Assembly (NCBI RefSeq): GCF_023008585.1
Contig: NZ_CP095390.1
Span: forward strand, 2,170,001-2,234,000
DNA: 64,000 nucleotides
Source: Natribaculum breve
GTDB taxonomy: Archaea; Halobacteriota; Halobacteria; Halobacteriales; Natrialbaceae
Reading direction: 5' to 3'
Below are positions 61,557-64,000 of the stretch, piece after piece. A model generated the notes under the pieces. It did not search any database and was not told where the DNA came from. It saw only the letters and a program-made list of their open reading frames with translations. How positions within the stretch are numbered: position 1 is the first letter of the stretch; each line of letters starts with the position of its first letter. Position numbers and translations under genes: made by a program.

Positions 61557-62930
61557 TTACAGGACCTCCTCGAGCAGGTCCTCGCCGGCCTCGAGCAACT
61601 CGCCGACGCGGGCGTCGTCTTCGGCCTCGGCGTAGATCCGGAGGACGGGTTCGGTCCCGCTGGGGCGGACGAGCAGCCAGGAGCCGTCTGCGAGCAGGAG
61701 TTTGAAGCCGTCGGCGGTGTTGACGTCCTCGACGGCCGTGTCGGCGACGGCGTCCGGTATCGCGTCCTCGAGGTCGGCGAGCGCGCGCTCTTTCTCCGCG
61801 TCGGGACAGGCGACGCTCGTCTTGTCCTGGACGACGGTGCCGTGTTCGTCGAGCAGTCGGTCGACGCGTTCGTCGATCGGTTCCACGGCGTGCATCGCCG
61901 CGGCGACGAGCGCCATCAACACGCCGTCTTTCTCGCGGACGTGACCGCGGATCGTGAAGCCGCCGGACTCCTCGCCGCCGACGAGCGCGTCGGTCTCGGC
62001 CATCGCCTCGGCGACCCACTTGAAGCCGACGGGGACCGCCTCGACGCGCTCGCCGTGGGCCTCGGCGATCCGGTCGATCAGGTACGTCGTCGAGACGGTC
62101 CGGACCGCAGGCCCCGCGTCGTCCTCGAGCAGGTAGTCGTACAGCGCGGCGAAAAAGAGGTTCTCGTCGAGGTAACCCCGCTCGGGCGTGACGACGGCGA
62201 GTCGGTCGGCGTCGCCGTCGTTTGCGATCCCGAGGCCGGCCTCGCCGGCCTGTACGCGGTCGATCAGTTCCTCGAGGTGTTCCGGCGCGGGTTCGGGTGG
62301 CGAGCCGCCGAACTCGGGATCGCGCGCACAGCGCAGCCGAGAGACGGAGGCTCCGGCCCGCTCGAGGACGGCATCGGTCGTCCCGCGGCCGCTGCCGTGC
62401 ATGGCGTCGTAGGCGACCGCCAGTCCCTCGAGGTCGGCGTCGACGAGTTCGAGGACGGCCTCGGCGTGGGAGGGAGCGAAGTCGACCTCGCGGATCGTGC
62501 CGTGGTCCGACTCGGGGAGCGGGTCGGGTTCCGCGAGTCGGTCGGCGATCGCCTCGGTCACGCCGGGCAGCGCGGGCGCGCCGTCGGCCGGCACGAACTT
62601 CACGCCGTTGTACTCCGGCGGGTTGTGCGAGGCGGTGACGACGAGCGCGCCGGCGAGGTCGCGGTCGACGATCCCGTAGGCGACGAGCGGCGTCGGCCGG
62701 TCTCGATCGGACAGCAGCACGTCGAACCCGTTGGCGGCGAGCACCCGCGCCAGTTCCTCGGCGAACCCGCGCGAACTCTCGCGAGCGTCGTAACCGATCG
62801 CGACCGGCCGCTCGAACTCCTCGTCTCGCAGGTACGACGCGACCGCCTGTCCGACCGCACGGACCCGCGGCGTGGTGAACTCCTCGAGCGTCGCCCGCCA
62901 GCCGTCGGTCCCGAAACTGATCGTCTCCAT
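61557..62930 (-). CDS. Phosphohexomutase (phosphoglucomutase/phosphomannomutase)
   Basis: A 457-residue alpha-D-phosphohexomutase. The four functional loops are all visible: the phosphoserine loop VVTASHNPPEYNG, the metal loop ANDGDADRLAV, the sugar loop VGGEESGGF and the phosphate loop LVRPSGTEP. It opens METISFGTDGWRA. It converts glucose-1-P/6-P, mannose-1-P/6-P or glucosamine-P; haloarchaeal members feed sugar nucleotides for surface glycosylation. Which sugar cannot be told. Confidence 0.92.
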   Translation of the reverse strand: METISFGTDGWRATLEEFTTPRVRAVGQAVASYLRDEEFERPVAIGYDARESSRGFAEELARVLAANGFDVLLSDRDRPTPLVAYGIVDRDLAGALVVTASHNPPEYNGVKFVPADGAPALPGVTEAIADRLAEPDPLPESDHGTIREVDFAPSHAEAVLELVDADLEGLAVAYDAMHGSGRGTTDAVLERAGASVSRLRCARDPEFGGSPPEPAPEHLEELIDRVQAGEAGLGIANDGDADRLAVVTPERGYLDENLFFAALYDYLLEDDAGPAVRTVSTTYLIDRIAEAHGERVEAVPVGFKWVAEAMAETDALVGGEESGGFTIRGHVREKDGVLMALVAAAMHAVEPIDERVDRLLDEHGTVVQDKTSVACPDAEKERALADLEDAIPDAVADTAVEDVNTADGFKLLLADGSWLLVRPSGTEPVLRIYAEAEDDARVGELLEAGEDLLEEVL

Positions 62931-63032
62931 ACGCCCTCCATCGCGGTGCGGTCCGAAAAAGCCGACGGCAGACTCGCCACGGCGTCCGACGAATGCGAGA
63001 AGGATTTACGAAGCGAAACCCGACGCTCGAGT

Positions 63033-63626
63033 ATGAGTTCAGTCCCGAACGTGGTCGCCGTCTGTGGCAGCCTCCGCGAGGAGAGTTACACGCGGACGGC
63101 GCTGCGGTACGTCCTCCGTGCGGCCGAGGAAGCCGGTGCGGAGACGACGCTGCTCGACCTCCGCGAGTACGACCTTCCCGTCTACGATCCCGACGTCGAC
63201 GAGCAGGGCGACGGCGAGGAGGTCACGCGCATCGTCCGCAAGGCCGACGCCGTCGCGCTCGGGACGCCGGTCTACCACGGCTCGTACTCGGGCGCGCTGA
63301 AGAACTTCCACGATTACTGCAGTTTCGAGGAGTACGAGGACACCACCGTCGGCCTGCTCGCGACCGCCGGCGGCGGCACCTACGGTTCGACGCTCGACCA
63401 CCTCCGGATCACGGTTCGCGGCGTCCACGGCTGGGTCCTCCCACACCAGGTCGGCATCCGGAAAGCCTACGACGCCTTCGTGGACGATCCGGACGCGACC
63501 GACGGCCGGCGGTTCGTCGACGCCGACCTCGAGGAGCGCGTCGAGACGCTCGGTCGATCGCTCGTCGAGTACGCCGCCATCGAACCGGAGGTCACGACCT
63601 CGCGGACGGCTGCTGCGGACGACTGA
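63033..63626 (+). CDS. NADPH-dependent FMN reductase
   Basis: A 197-residue flavodoxin-like protein. It opens PNVVAVCGSLREESYTRTAL, the FMN phosphate loop, followed by GTPVYHGSYSGALKNFHDY and LLATAGGGTYGSTLDHLR. It probably reduces FMN, quinones or azo compounds with NAD(P)H. A TATA-like GGATTTACG lies about 27 bases before the ATG at 63033. It is divergent from the phosphohexomutase gene. Confidence 0.9.
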   Translation: MSSVPNVVAVCGSLREESYTRTALRYVLRAAEEAGAETTLLDLREYDLPVYDPDVDEQGDGEEVTRIVRKADAVALGTPVYHGSYSGALKNFHDYCSFEEYEDTTVGLLATAGGGTYGSTLDHLRITVRGVHGWVLPHQVGIRKAYDAFVDDPDATDGRRFVDADLEERVETLGRSLVEYAAIEPEVTTSRTAAADD

Positions 63627-63664
63627 CCGCCGACCAAGTTGGGCGGTCGCTCGAGGGCGAGGGG

Positions 63665-64000
63665 TCACTCACCTGCCGTCCCGCCGTACTTCATGAAGAC
63701 GTACGACAGGCTCAACACCGCGACCAGACCCACGATCGTCGCGATCAGCAGGGTCAGCGCCTCGTCCGGGACGAGTTTGGCTGGCCCCGCCTCACCACCG
63801 CCGCCGCCACCGCCGCCGGCGTCCTGGGTGACCTCGATCGTCCCCTCCATCCCCAGCCCGACGTGGGGCGTGCAGTGGAACTCGTAGGTCCCCTCGGTCT
63901 CGAAAGTGTGCTGGTACTCGAACGGCGAGTTCTCGATCGGTTCGTGGCCCTCCCAGCCCGCACCCTCCGGCTGGCTGTCGACGACGATGTTGTGGTTGTC
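63665..64000 (-). CDS. Halocyanin-like blue copper protein, 5' end outside window
   Basis: The C-terminal 111 residues of a cupredoxin. Copper ligands are visible: His in DNHNIVVDS, then Cys, His and Met in FHCTPHVGLGMEG. A Gly-rich spacer (GGGGGGGG) leads to a C-terminal membrane helix (LTLLIATIVGLVAVLSLSYV), so it is anchored to the outer face of the membrane. It carries electrons, probably to a terminal oxidase. The N-terminus with any signal peptide lies beyond 64000. Confidence 0.85.
   Translation of the reverse strand, partial: DNHNIVVDSQPEGAGWEGHEPIENSPFEYQHTFETEGTYEFHCTPHVGLGMEGTIEVTQDAGGGGGGGGEAGPAKLVPDEALTLLIATIVGLVAVLSLSYVFMKYGGTAGE

Overview
This 64 kb window is chromosomal DNA of a haloarchaeon, probably from the Natrialbales (Natrinema, Haloterrigena or Natronorubrum-like). 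The reasons are very high GC content, strongly acidic proteins, an extreme abundance of the CTCGAG hexamer, archaeal information-processing genes (RadA, Nmd3, RFC small subunit, archaeal-type AlaRS, SAMP2), archaeal TATA boxes 25-30 bases before leaderless starts, and several haloarchaea-only small proteins (DUF5784, DUF5786 and others). The order-level call is inference.

Layout. 1-7.5 kb: sufU-type scaffold, radA, a lipoprotein, the stress pair pspAB-htpX, three ORB-like repeats in a 375-base gap, then nmd3 overlapping a Taw2-type tRNA methyltransferase-fold gene. 7.5-15.1 kb: a secretion island with an AT-rich leader, a 1731-residue subtilase/beta-helix surface protein, a PGF-CTERM-like acidic cell-surface protein, a 28-codon membrane peptide and a FilR1-type regulator. 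15.2-23.2 kb: XPD/DinG-type helicase, an aberrant tRNA-like gene and a run of small haloarchaeal genes. 23.4-36.7 kb: ferredoxin, DCC protein, MFS transporter, kinase-like phosphotransferase, asparaginase, glutaryl-CoA dehydrogenase, an alpha/beta hydrolase without its nucleophile, a degenerate AMP-binding protein, a glutamine amidotransferase, a frameshifted VWA surface-protein pseudogene, alaS and tspO. 36.9-42.4 kb: histidine kinase, rfcS, a bactofilin-like membrane protein, samp2, ridA and the remains of a TnpB (IS1341-type) element.

42.4-54.6 kb is the most coherent metabolic region. It holds serine hydroxymethyltransferase, a universal stress protein, a BCCT betaine-type transporter, a threonine/serine dehydratase, a dimethylglycine-dehydrogenase-like FAD/GcvT fusion, a monomeric sarcosine-oxidase-like flavoprotein and a GbcA-like Rieske oxygenase, next to an HTH-10 regulator. 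Read together they suggest uptake of glycine betaine and stepwise demethylation to dimethylglycine, sarcosine and glycine, then conversion to serine and pyruvate. No oxygenase reductase is visible in the window, so this is a proposal.

54.9-64 kb holds a coiled-coil HTH protein after an AT-rich gap, a degenerate cation-exchanger-like membrane protein, a membrane-anchored methyltransferase, an orphan formate-dehydrogenase-like molybdoenzyme, a GNAT protein with a repeat-rich upstream region, a phosphohexomutase, an FMN reductase and the 3' part of a halocyanin-like gene cut by the window edge. Several strong hairpins lie between genes (23.2, 43.65, 46.85 and 61.15 kb). I saw no rRNA genes, CRISPR arrays or intact insertion sequences.
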